Below are positions 16,025 to 21,535 of a stretch of 22,898 nt of DNA, piece after piece (within the stretch, counting starts at the first letter, position 1; the number at the start of each line of letters is the position of its first letter). The position numbers and the translations under genes are program-made. The stretch is taken from IMG/VR virus record IMGVR_UViG_3300034110_000398, positions 1 through 22,898 of that record; one strand, 5' to 3'. This DNA comes from a virus. The notes beneath the pieces were generated by a model that saw only the letters and a list, made by a program, of their open reading frames with translations, did no database searches and was not told where the DNA came from.

Positions 16025-16581
16025 TCGCCGAAGTCCTCAAGGTCAATTCCGCCAGGTTCGACCTGGTCGTCGTCGGACTCGTCGACCAGCTCGTCCAGGC
16101 GCTCGGTCACCAGCTTGGCCGTCGAGCGAATCCACTCGTTGCGCGCGCTGGCGATCACGGTGGCCACCGCCGTGCGGGCCTCGTCGGGCAGATCCGGGCA
16201 GGCCTTGCGCAGCGTGCCTTCGAGCTGCTCGAAGCGATCGACAACGGCCGAGCTGGCCATGCCCAGCACGTCGGCCAGCAGACCGATGGGCGCGTACTCG
16301 CCCCGGGCGATGTCGTTTTTCAGGTCCTGGGCGATGCGCTGCGACCGCGCCAGGGCGGCCCGCTCCTGCACCAGGTCGAGCCCGCCGGTCTCGCTGCCGG
16401 CGCGGCCGGCCGCCTGGTCGCGCAGGCGCTCGCAATAGCCGATCAGCCACTCATGGGCCGTGTCGCCGCGCACGATGATGGCCTCGCTCACCAGCTGGCT
16501 GACGCGGGCCTCGCTGACGCCGATCATCTGGGCAAATTCCGCCTGGGAAACCGGCTGATCCAAAACGGGGATGACCTTCAC
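16021..16581 (-). CDS. Terminase small subunit, Nu1-like
   Basis: A 186-residue protein starting MKVIPVLDQPVSQAEFAQMIGVSEARVSQLVSEAIIVRG, a winged helix-turn-helix as in lambda Nu1, followed by a basic helix (ERAALARSQRIAQDLKNDIARGEYAP) that resembles the oligomerisation region, and an acidic C-terminus (DESDDDQVEPGGIDLEDFGE) that would contact the large subunit. Nu1 binds the cosB sites and positions the large subunit for cutting. It directly precedes the GpA gene with a 4-nt overlap, and the 97 nt upstream carry a cos candidate. Confidence 0.9.
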   Translation of the reverse strand: MKVIPVLDQPVSQAEFAQMIGVSEARVSQLVSEAIIVRGDTAHEWLIGYCERLRDQAAGRAGSETGGLDLVQERAALARSQRIAQDLKNDIARGEYAPIGLLADVLGMASSAVVDRFEQLEGTLRKACPDLPDEARTAVATVIASARNEWIRSTAKLVTERLDELVDESDDDQVEPGGIDLEDFGE

Positions 16582-16678
16582 TTAACCCCCTTAGGGAAGT
16601 CGTTGAACAGTCCGACCACGCGGCTGAATGAACCCGCACCGCCCGCCTCCAGGGAGGACCCGTGATGGGGGGTGCCCC
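16582..16678. other. Candidate cos region upstream of the small terminase gene
   Basis: A 97-nt gene-free gap lies immediately before the Nu1-like gene, where cos is found in lambda. On the minus strand it contains GGGCGGTGCGGGTT (near 16645), which shares GGGCGG and CGGGTT with the lambda cosN core, flanked by GC-rich runs. No clear set of cosB repeats is seen. Assignment rests mostly on position. Confidence 0.3.
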
Positions 16679-17440
16679 TCATGCCCTACCCCCTTGGGCC
16701 TGCTGCATCCGGGCCAGCGACTCGGCCAGAGCCCGGCCGATTTCCTCGACTGCGATGGCGTTGCCCTGCTGCTGGCCGCGCTCGATCAACGACAGGCGCT
16801 TGCCGTAGGTCACGTCCTTGCGGAAGAGGAAGACCGACTTGAGCGAGCCATTGGGCATGCGCTCGTAGATGCCAGGGCTGACGCGGGCGGGGTTGGGCTT
16901 GACCACGATGTAGCGCCGGCCGCGCTTGGCTTGCGAGGCCAGGCGCTTGTCGGATTTCTTGCTGATGACCTGCTGATAGCCGGGAGAGAAGTCCTTGCCC
17001 AGCTGCGAGATGACGGCAATGATCAGCGACCGGGAGACGTTGCCGTAGCTGTCGCGCTGCGCATGCTTGCCAGGGACCGTGACGTAGCCACGAGGCATGG
17101 CGCCCGATGCAACCAGGGCGCGCTCGAACTTCTTCAGCAAGCGATCGCCGCCTCGCTCCTGCGGCGCCAGGTAGGTCGCCGGAGCCAGGCCGGCCATCTG
17201 GTCCTTGAGCTTGACCTCGGCCATCAGATGGTTGGCCGACGCACCCCGGAACATCGAGGCCGACCGGGTACGCGCCACCGGCTTGTCGATCTTGCTGTTG
17301 ACCTGTCCTTGCCAATCCTGCGATAAGCGCCTGGCGGCGCGCGTCAGGCCGGTGGCTAGAGCGGCATTCATGCGGCGCTGGCTGAAGTCCTGGAACTGGG
17401 CTTGCAGCTCCTTGATGCCAGTCACTTCGATCTTGATCAC
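16679..17440 (-). CDS. Tail-completion/minor tail protein-like (Z- or gp10-like), tentative
   Basis: A 253-residue protein if GTG 17440 is the start, which GGGGA 7 nt upstream supports; GTG 17455 would add five residues but overlaps the preceding stop. It begins VIKIEVTGIKELQAQFQDFSQRRMNAALATGLTRAARRLSQDWQGQV. This opening, 'i.v.Gi.eL...f......r...Al..al..aa..l', is shared by small tail-completion proteins of the HK97 gp10 and lambda Z groups. The later part is basic (KKSDKRLASQAKRGRRYIVVKP) and includes PNGSLKSVFLFRKDVTYGKRLSLIERG, again like Z proteins. Such a gene would be expected in the tail block; here it lies between the replication genes and terminase. The assignment is inference. Confidence 0.55.
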   Translation of the reverse strand: MIKIEVTGIKELQAQFQDFSQRRMNAALATGLTRAARRLSQDWQGQVNSKIDKPVARTRSASMFRGASANHLMAEVKLKDQMAGLAPATYLAPQERGGDRLLKKFERALVASGAMPRGYVTVPGKHAQRDSYGNVSRSLIIAVISQLGKDFSPGYQQVISKKSDKRLASQAKRGRRYIVVKPNPARVSPGIYERMPNGSLKSVFLFRKDVTYGKRLSLIERGQQQGNAIAVEEIGRALAESLARMQQAQGGRA

Positions 17441-17444
17441 TGGC

Positions 17445-17705
17445 TTATCCCCCACGCCTGTGCGGTGACACGGGCAATTTGCTGGGCACGTCCCACCAGT
17501 TGCCCTGCTCGGACGGGTGCGGCTTGAAGCCGGCCGCCTTGATGCGCTGGCCCACTGCGGCCCGCAGGCCCTGCCAGCAGCCGTGGTGCTCCGGGTCCTG
17601 CTCCATGCTGATGACCTGCTGCTGCGCGTAAGCCCAGCAGCCGCGCGTCATGGCCAGCGCCGCATAGTGCGCGGCGGTCGTCTCGAAGGCGGTGGTCCAT
17701 GTCAT
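17445..17705 (-). CDS. Hypothetical early-operon protein, 86 residues
   Basis: It starts MTWTTAFETTAAHYAALAMTRGCWAYAQQQVISM at ATG 17705, overlapping the preceding stop in an ATGA. The first 60 residues look like two or three amphipathic helices, and the end (PHPSEQGNWWDVPSKLPVSPHRRGG) is rich in Trp, Pro and His. I recall similar short helical proteins downstream of replication genes in betaproteobacterial prophages, without a known role. A competing frame over 17437-17808 is rejected because it lacks a coupled start. Confidence 0.6.
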   Translation of the reverse strand: MTWTTAFETTAAHYAALAMTRGCWAYAQQQVISMEQDPEHHGCWQGLRAAVGQRIKAAGFKPHPSEQGNWWDVPSKLPVSPHRRGG

Positions 17706-17887
17706 GCGCCTTTGCGGTGTTGGGCCAGCAGCTGGCGGGCCACCTTGAGCTCGGCTTGGTTGACCGGCAGGCGCTGCACGTCGGCGCGGTGCACCAGGCG
17801 GCGGGCAAGGTCGAGGCCGAAGGTGGCGCTTATGTCGCCACGGCCGTGGCCGTTGGCTTTGCTGATCAGTTCACGGCCCAGGCTCAT
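17702..17887 (-). CDS. Small basic hypothetical protein, 61 residues
   Basis: The chosen start is ATG 17887, overlapping the preceding stop in an ATGA; the open frame continues upstream but only as an out-of-frame reading of the P-like gene. The protein reads MSLGRELISKANGHGRGDISATFGLDLARRLVHRADVQRLPVNQAELKVARQLLAQHRKGA: basic, with two helices. I do not recognise it. Overlaps at both ends make it part of the early operon with the replication genes. Confidence 0.6.
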   Translation of the reverse strand: MSLGRELISKANGHGRGDISATFGLDLARRLVHRADVQRLPVNQAELKVARQLLAQHRKGA

Positions 17888-18345
17888 GCGATCCCCCTGG
17901 CTGCCGCGGCTTCGCGAATCATCTGGACGACCAGTGGCGAGCGCTTGATGCCGGCCTCGAGGTCGGCCAAGCCACGACGGATCCAGTCGGTGTGGCGTTC
18001 GGCGGGCTGGGCGTTGCGGTCGACCTTGGCCAGCTCGGCCTTGACGCGGGCTGGGTCGGCTGGCACTGGCGGCAGGGCCAAGGCCGGGGACGGGGCGCCC
18101 AGGCACAAGGCGCGGAACTGGGCCACATTGGGCGCGCGCTCGGGCAGATGGGCAATGGCGTGGGCCAGCGCTTCGGGGCGGGCGCCGAATCCGCCCAGCT
18201 CCTCGGCCCAGTCGGCCATGACGTCCTCGAGAGCGACGCCGTCGTACTGGCCCAGGAAGGCCTTGCCGTAGCGGGCCGATAGCTTGCGGAACAACTTCTC
18301 GACCCAGTGCTGGGGCAGCGGTGCGGGTGCAGCGTGGTGGTGCAT
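17884..18345 (-). CDS. Replication protein P-like (putative helicase loader)
   Basis: A 153-residue protein starting MHHHAAPAPLPQHWVEKLFRKLSARYGKAFLGQYDGVALEDVMADWAEELGGF, then ALAHAIAHLPERAPNVAQFRALCLGAP. This pattern (a 'vekLF.kl...YG..f...w.g' opening, then an '...lP..aP...qF..lc' motif) is one I associate with P-type replication proteins of lambdoid phages, which bring the host DnaB helicase to the O-origin complex. It directly follows the O-like gene, as P follows O in lambda, with AGGAG 6 nt before the ATG. It is shorter than lambda P (233 residues), so the loader function is inferred mainly from context and the N-terminal resemblance. Confidence 0.7.
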   Translation of the reverse strand: MHHHAAPAPLPQHWVEKLFRKLSARYGKAFLGQYDGVALEDVMADWAEELGGFGARPEALAHAIAHLPERAPNVAQFRALCLGAPSPALALPPVPADPARVKAELAKVDRNAQPAERHTDWIRRGLADLEAGIKRSPLVVQMIREAAAARGIA

Positions 18346-18362
18346 GACGGGCTCCTGGTGGG

Positions 18363-19196
18363 TCAGAACGGGATGGCGGGGAAGGTCGGGCTCTGGGCGT
18401 GGCCTGCAGCCGGCGCGACGTCGATCACATCGGCTCGGCGGCTGGCGGCTGGCTGGCTGTCGGGGTGGCGCTGGCCGGTGGCCTGCTCCCAGCGTTCGCG
18501 GGCCAGGCGCTGGTCGCGCTCCCGGAAGGTCTCGACTGGCTGCTGGGCAGCGGTGCGGCCAGGGGCGGTGGCGTACCAGTCGGCCCGGAATCCGGTCCAG
18601 CCGCGTTCGCAGCAGACGACCAGGGCGTCGGCCAGGTTGATGCCCGCCTTGTCGGCTTCGCGGCCAATGCCGGCCAGGGCGGTGGCCGACAGCGGGCTGC
18701 GCTTGGCCTTGCGGATGGCCAGGAAGTCGGTCCAGACCTGTTCGTCAACACCGTCGGGGCGACCGATCGACACCGCCTTGCGCGGTGCTTGACGGTTACT
18801 TGACGGTTCTATTGACGGTTCTATGACGGTTATGGGTGCAGATTCTGCGGGGGTGGGGTGCAGAATCTGCGGGGGTTGGGGTGCAGATTCTGCGGGGGTG
18901 GGGTGCAGAATCTGCGGGGGTGCAGAATCTGCGGGGGTGCAGAATCTGCGGGGGTTGATGGTGTAGATCGAGCTGCGACCATGGCGCTCGAAGATGGTTA
19001 GGACGCCGACCTTCCTGAGGTCCTGAATGTGGCCTTGGACCGAGCGCTCGGACATGCTGCAGCGCTTGGCAATCATCGGGATGGAGGGGTAGCACTCGCC
19101 TTGGTCGTTGGCGTTGTCGCACAGGCTCAGCAGCACCAGCTTGCGGCCTGACGGCATGCAGGACTTCCAGGCTTCGGTCATGAGGGCGATGCTCAT
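18363..19196 (-). CDS. O-like replication initiator with origin repeats inside the gene
   Basis: A 277-residue protein. Residues 1-80 form a winged helix-turn-helix (MPSGRKLVLLSLCDNANDQGECYPSIPMIAKRCSMSERSVQGHIQDLRKVGVLTI) of the type at the N-terminus of phage O-like initiators. Residues 82-136 are low-complexity Pro/Ala/Ser sequence encoded by DNA repeats. The C-terminal part (VDEQVWTDFLAIRKAKRSPLSATALAGI...) is a helical domain found in similar phage replication proteins. In lambda, O binds iterons located inside its own gene and recruits P with DnaB; the same arrangement of initiator, internal repeats and following P-like gene is seen here. The start overlaps the preceding gene in an ATGA. 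An antisense RNA is predicted just upstream. Confidence 0.85.
   Translation of the reverse strand: MSIALMTEAWKSCMPSGRKLVLLSLCDNANDQGECYPSIPMIAKRCSMSERSVQGHIQDLRKVGVLTIFERHGRSSIYTINPRRFCTPADSAPPQILHPTPAESAPQPPQILHPTPAESAPITVIEPSIEPSSNRQAPRKAVSIGRPDGVDEQVWTDFLAIRKAKRSPLSATALAGIGREADKAGINLADALVVCCERGWTGFRADWYATAPGRTAAQQPVETFRERDQRLARERWEQATGQRHPDSQPAASRRADVIDVAPAAGHAQSPTFPAIPF
18789..18831. repeat. Four helically phased TGACGGTT repeats (origin part 1)
   Basis: TGACGGTT starts at 18790, 18801, 18813 and 18824, all in one orientation and spaced 11, 12 and 11 bp, so all face one side of the helix. The stretch is clearly richer in A and T than its surroundings. It adjoins the palindromic iterons. 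The repeats fall in different reading frames of the O-like gene, so the protein sequence does not explain them. Confidence 0.75.
18838..18949. repeat. Six palindromic iterons GCAGA(A/T)TCTGC (probable replication origin)
   Basis: Copies of the 11-bp palindrome start at 18838, 18860, 18883, 18905, 18922 and 18939, giving spacings of 22, 23, 22, 17 and 17 bp. Each is followed by a GGGGG run. None of the 22, 23 or 17 spacings is a multiple of three, and the repeats are translated in all three frames (RFCT, ADSA, QILH). The conservation is therefore at DNA level. Position inside the O-like gene matches the lambda origin. Confidence 0.85.
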
Positions 19197-19375
19197 TTCC
19201 AGCCCCCTTCTGTCGGGGCTGCAGCCACTGTGATATCGAGCCCGTTGATGCGGGCGTTGCTTTCGGTCATAATCGCTTCACTCTCTTTCGAGTAGCCCAC
19301 CCGAGCTGTTGCTGCAGCGTTGACGGTGGGCTTTTTCTTGCCTGCTGTTTGGAGGTTGGCCGCAGGCATCGCCAT
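19193..19375 (-). CDS. Small hypothetical protein upstream of the O-like gene, 60 residues
   Basis: The frame starts at ATG 19375, 5 nt after the preceding stop, and ends with an ATGA overlap into the O-like gene. It reads MAMPAANLQTAGKKKPTVNAAATARVGYSKESEAIMTESNARINGLDITVAAAPTEGGWK. I do not recognise it. Coupling implies that translation of this gene sets the level of the O-like protein. A predicted rightward RNA (19280-19339) is complementary to codons 13-32, so the gene may serve mainly as a control leader. A start at ATG 19268 (25 residues) is possible. Confidence 0.55.
   Translation of the reverse strand: MAMPAANLQTAGKKKPTVNAAATARVGYSKESEAIMTESNARINGLDITVAAAPTEGGWK
19245..19273 (+). 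promoter_or_regulatory. Sigma70-type promoter for an antisense RNA
   Basis: TTGATG (19245-19250), a 17-nt spacer and CATAAT (19268-19273) on the plus strand. The -35 box matches consensus at 4 of 6 positions and the -10 box at 5 of 6, with ideal spacing. It points against the early operon and lies inside a coding region; transcription would start near A19280. Confidence 0.7.
19280..19339 (+). ncRNA. OOP-like antisense RNA (predicted, about 60 nt)
   Basis: A promoter ending at 19273 and a terminator ending at about 19339 bound a transcript of roughly 60 nt with no open frame of useful size. It is fully complementary to the early operon mRNA just upstream of the O-like gene. Lambda OOP RNA (77 nt) has the same layout: short, ended by an intrinsic terminator, opposite to the early operon, next to O. 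There it pairs with cII mRNA and triggers RNase III cleavage. Here it would be expected to lower expression of the 60-residue gene and, through coupling, of the O-like initiator. The promoter and terminator are seen; the RNA and its effect are inferred. Confidence 0.65.
19294..19339 (+). terminator. Rho-independent terminator of the antisense RNA
   Basis: AGCCCACC (19294-19301) pairs perfectly with GGTGGGCT (19325-19332). Inside lies a second small stem, GCTG/CAGC, with a six-base loop. The outer stem is followed by TTTTCTT. The T-rich tail is only on the plus strand, so the signal acts rightward and should not block the leftward operon. Confidence 0.75.
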
Positions 19376-19380
19376 GGTGA

Positions 19381-19758
19381 TCACACGCCCAGGCCGGCCT
19401 GCTGGGCCACGGCAAACACCGGGTTGCACTTGGCACCCGTCACGCTGCAGGCGCGGGCCGGGCCGCGCGCCAGTCGGCGGCTGGCCACCAGCGAGGTGAC
19501 GCGACCGCTGATGCCGTTGGGGTTGACGCGTTTGCCCAGCTGCTCTTCCATGACGAGGCAGATCTCGTTGAGGCTGAGGTCGCGGCGCCGGCGCGCATGG
19601 GCCAGCCGCACCGCGTTCATGACCAGCTGCTCGCCGCGCGTGAGCTTGGCGGCAGACATGGCCTTGAAGTTGTCGGACTGGATGTCACGGCTGGTGACGG
19701 CGGTGTGGGTGTGCATGGTGAATCGCTGCGGGTAGATATCAGGGAGGTTCTGGAGCAC
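19381..19758 (-). CDS. Winged-helix-like hypothetical protein of the early operon
   Basis: Up to 125 residues from GTG 19758 (8 nt after the preceding stop); ATG 19716 would give 111 residues, and neither has a strong ribosome-binding site. The core MSAAKLTRGEQLVMNAVRLAHARRRRDLSLNEICLVMEEQLGKRVNPNGISGRVTSLVASRRLARG looks like a winged helix-turn-helix: three helices followed by a wing. The end CSVTGAKCNPVFAVAQQ could be a short strand region with two cysteines. It sits between small regulators and the replication genes, where lambdoid phages carry CII-type or replication-accessory proteins. I cannot name a family; DNA binding is inferred from the fold pattern. Confidence 0.65.
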   Translation of the reverse strand: MLQNLPDIYPQRFTMHTHTAVTSRDIQSDNFKAMSAAKLTRGEQLVMNAVRLAHARRRRDLSLNEICLVMEEQLGKRVNPNGISGRVTSLVASRRLARGPARACSVTGAKCNPVFAVAQQAGLGV

Positions 19759-19766
19759 TGCGTGAC

Positions 19767-19961
19767 CTATTCGTCACTGCGATTCCGATTGCTGTAGGTG
19801 GCTGACATGCCGACACTTCCGTACATGGAGCGACGCACCAAAAACCGGATGAACTCGCCAGGCTTCTGGTCCATGCGGACGGCCTCGCGGCAGACGTCGA
19901 GGTACTCGCGCTCTGTCAGGTTGACCGGCACGCGCTCGGTGTGTTTGTTGTCGTCAGGCAT
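19767..19961 (-). CDS. Small ribbon-helix-helix-like protein, 64 residues
   Basis: The start at ATG 19961 has GAGG 6 nt upstream; codons above it in the same frame read through a non-coding gap. The protein MPDDNKHTERVPVNLTEREYLDVCREAVRMDQKPGEFIRFLVRRSMYG... has a short strand (RVPVNLT) followed by two helices, the layout of Arc/MetJ-type DNA-binding proteins. It may regulate the early operon or the divergent DUF2513 gene, whose start lies 92 nt away. The family is a guess from the pattern. Confidence 0.65.
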   Translation of the reverse strand: MPDDNKHTERVPVNLTEREYLDVCREAVRMDQKPGEFIRFLVRRSMYGSVGMSATYSNRNRSDE

Positions 19962-20053
19962 GGGAAACCTCGCTGATAACCATGAGGGCGGGCCGGTCCA
20001 GTCGGCTACGATGGCAGTTCTCACGCTGAACACCGTTACCGAAGGACCGACCC

Positions 20054-20419
20054 ATGAAACGAGACATGGACTTGATACGCTGCATCGCGCTGGCAACGGC
20101 CGAGCTGCCAGCGGGCCGCAAGCTGGCGAAGCTGGACGGGGTCGAGCAGCTGGCGTTCAACGAGCACGTGCTGTGGATGGCGCAAGCCAACCTGGTGCAG
20201 GCCAGGCTGCACACCAACCAGAACGACGTGGTGGTGACAGCGCATGTGCTGCGCTTGACCTGGGATGGCTGCGAGTTCGCGGACTCGGTGGGCAGCGAAA
20301 CGCTGTGGCAGAAGGCGAAGGACAGCATCATCAAACCCGGGGCCTCATTCACCTTTGGCCTGCTGAAAGAAGTCCTGGCCAACGAGCTGCGCAATGGCCT
20401 GCCGGCCCTGCGGGGTTGA
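20054..20419 (+). CDS. DUF2513 family protein
   Basis: A 121-residue protein on the strand opposite to its neighbours. It begins MKRDMDLIRCIALATAELPAG, contains LAFNEHVLWMAQANLVQA and LTWDGCEFADSVGSETLWQKAKDSI, and ends FTFGLLKEVLANEL. This is the DUF2513 pattern, often found in prophages; the predicted fold is winged-helix-like, and the role is unknown. GAAGGA 6 nt before the ATG supports the start. The last 75 nt overlap the end of a leftward frame (20345-20671). Being oriented like the repressor-like gene, it may be expressed in the lysogen. Confidence 0.8.
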   Translation: MKRDMDLIRCIALATAELPAGRKLAKLDGVEQLAFNEHVLWMAQANLVQARLHTNQNDVVVTAHVLRLTWDGCEFADSVGSETLWQKAKDSIIKPGASFTFGLLKEVLANELRNGLPALRG

Positions 20420-20671
20420 ATCAAGCAGGCGCAGCAGGTCAAGCGCGGCAGCGAGAAGTCCAGGCCGGGGAGAGGCTGCAACCTGCGCTGCACCCAGGCC
20501 GCGCCACATGTCGACGCTGCAGCCAGCCAGGCACAGCCAGTCGCATGCCATGGAGGCAATCGCGTGCAGCAGCGCAGGGGTCGTGTGGTCGGCGGGTGCA
20601 GGCTGGGAGTAGTAGCCGACAGAAAGCTCGTCGGCTCCAGCCTCAGTCATGGTCATTCTTTGCAGCATCAC
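20345..20671 (-). CDS. Hypothetical protein coupled to the Cro-like gene, 108 residues
   Basis: It starts at ATG 20671 overlapping the Cro-like stop in an ATGA; a second ATG follows at once. The sequence MTMTEAGADELSVGYYSQPAPADHTTPALLHAIASMACDWLCLAGCSVDMW... is followed by two helices (LLAAALDLLRLLD, GRQAIAQLVGQDFF). I do not recognise it. It holds the place of cII in lambda but shows no helix-turn-helix. The 3' 75 nt run into the end of the DUF2513 gene on the other strand, which is unusual and lowers confidence. Confidence 0.5.
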   Translation of the reverse strand: MMLQRMTMTEAGADELSVGYYSQPAPADHTTPALLHAIASMACDWLCLAGCSVDMWRGLGAAQVAASPRPGLLAAALDLLRLLDSTPQGRQAIAQLVGQDFFQQAKGE

Positions 20672-20925
20672 GCCCCCTGCCCAGCCGCAGCCGTTGCGAT
20701 ATCGGAACCAGCCGGCGCCAGGGTAGAGGCCGTGCCGCGCAGGTAGGCCCAGTCCACATCGGGGCGCAGGTCTTCGCAGCGCACCGCGCCCCCGGCAGCT
20801 TTCTCGATCTCAATGCAGCGCTCGGCTCGCATGGACTTCCGCCCAGTGAGGACTTGGTAGAGGTAGTCGTCGCTGATGCCGCATTTGTGCGCGATGTGTT
20901 GACGAGCTTGGCGTGACATGTTCAT
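20668..20925 (-). CDS. YdaS/Cro-like transcriptional regulator
   Basis: An 85-residue protein from ATG 20925; ATG 20919 is an alternative and a TTG at 20931 is less likely. It reads MNMSRQARQHIAHKCGISDDYLYQVLTGRKSMRAERCIEIEKAAGGAVRCEDLRPDVDWAYLRG. The helix-turn-helix and the ending 'AERCIEIEKA.GGAV.CEDLRPDVDW.YLRG' are the signature of YdaS/Cro-like regulators in prophages. As first gene of the leftward early operon, divergent from the repressor-like gene, it should act as Cro: blocking repressor synthesis and tuning the early genes. A 17-bp palindrome lies 9 nt upstream of its ATG. Confidence 0.85.
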   Translation of the reverse strand: MNMSRQARQHIAHKCGISDDYLYQVLTGRKSMRAERCIEIEKAAGGAVRCEDLRPDVDWAYLRGTASTLAPAGSDIATAAAGQGA

Positions 20926-20933
20926 GCACAAAT

Positions 20934-20996
20934 TCTAGCTGATAGCTAGATTTATGCGAGCCAAGAGAAAGACTTTTTTTGTCGCTTGGAGCTAGA
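20934..20996. promoter_or_regulatory. Immunity operator region: palindrome plus a half-site
   Basis: TCTAGCT-GAT-AGCTAGA (20934-20950) is a perfect palindrome with 7-bp arms in the 73-bp space between the divergent regulators. A further AGCTAGA half-site lies at 20990-20996, over the ribosome-binding site of the repressor-like gene (GGAG at 20988-20991). The layout suits binding by one or both regulators. No convincing -35/-10 pair was found; TAGAAT on the minus strand (20937-20932) is a possible -10. Confidence 0.65.
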
Positions 20997-20998
20997 AA

Positions 20999-21535
20999 AT
21001 GGATATGAGCATTCAAGACATCTGGCTAGCACGCTTCAAGGCTGCCGTGGACATGGAAATCCAAGATGCAGGCGGCAAGGCCGCCGACGGATATAAAGGG
21101 GTCGCACTAAAAACCGGCCTCGGTTATGACTACATCTATCAAATCTACAAGGGAAAGCCGGCCAACAAACCCAAGGTGCCAAGCGCCGATGCAATGAACA
21201 CCATTGAGCGGGTGTATGGAGGAAGATTGGGTGATGTTCCCGCCACTCATCAGGACCATCCTCCTGAGTCAGTCGTGCCGCAAACGATGGACCAGATGCT
21301 TGAAACCATCACGCAGATGGCGAAACAGATCAGAGAGTTGCAGCAGCGTGCAGATCAACCGGGCAGCATCACGCAGATAGAGCACGCGTGGCCATTCCAG
21401 TCGATCACGCGCGAGCAGTGGAGCATCCTGGCGGATGCGCAGCGAGAGCATGTCGAGGCCGGCATCAGGATGCTTCTAGGCGCCACTCCAGTATCAGGAA
21501 GCGGCAGCGGCACTGAAAAACGCCATGCCGCCTGA
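20999..21535 (+). CDS. Phage repressor-like HTH protein
   Basis: A 178-residue protein from ATG 20999, with GGAG 7 nt upstream; ATG 21005 is an alternative. Residues 8-80 (LARFKAAVDMEIQDAGGKAADGYKGVALKTGLGYDYIYQIYKGK... SADAMNTIERVYGG) are a HTH domain of the Cro/CI type. Residues 95-125 are a helix (TMDQMLETITQMAKQIRELQQRA) that could mediate dimer formation. The end contains FQSITREQWSILADAQREHVEAGIRMLLG. There is no LexA-type Ser/Lys peptidase domain, so RecA-stimulated self-cleavage is not expected. The opposite orientation to the Cro-like gene across shared operators supports its being the immunity repressor. Confidence 0.75.
   Translation: MDMSIQDIWLARFKAAVDMEIQDAGGKAADGYKGVALKTGLGYDYIYQIYKGKPANKPKVPSADAMNTIERVYGGRLGDVPATHQDHPPESVVPQTMDQMLETITQMAKQIRELQQRADQPGSITQIEHAWPFQSITREQWSILADAQREHVEAGIRMLLGATPVSGSGSGTEKRHAA

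Noticed and set aside
14174-16438. A 754-codon rightward open frame opposite the terminase genes, and similar long rightward frames at 11352-13094, 9046-10434, 6646-7917 and 2601-4094
   Set aside because: They mirror well-recognised leftward genes in a GC-rich genome where stops are rare on the opposite strand; the products are rich in Arg, Gly, His and Gln without any recognisable motif.
17437-17808. A leftward 123-codon frame overlapping two small early genes
   Set aside because: The alternative frames 17445-17705 and 17702-17887 have starts coupled by ATGA overlaps and more natural protein composition.
18838-18949. Regular repeats that might be taken for a CRISPR array
   Set aside because: The units are 11-bp palindromes with only 6-12 bp between them, the intervening DNA is not unique, and they lie inside a coding gene; iterons explain them.
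19798-20916. A 372-codon rightward frame across the early region
   Set aside because: It runs through the DUF2513 gene in another frame and through the Cro-like gene on the opposite strand, both of which show clear family patterns.
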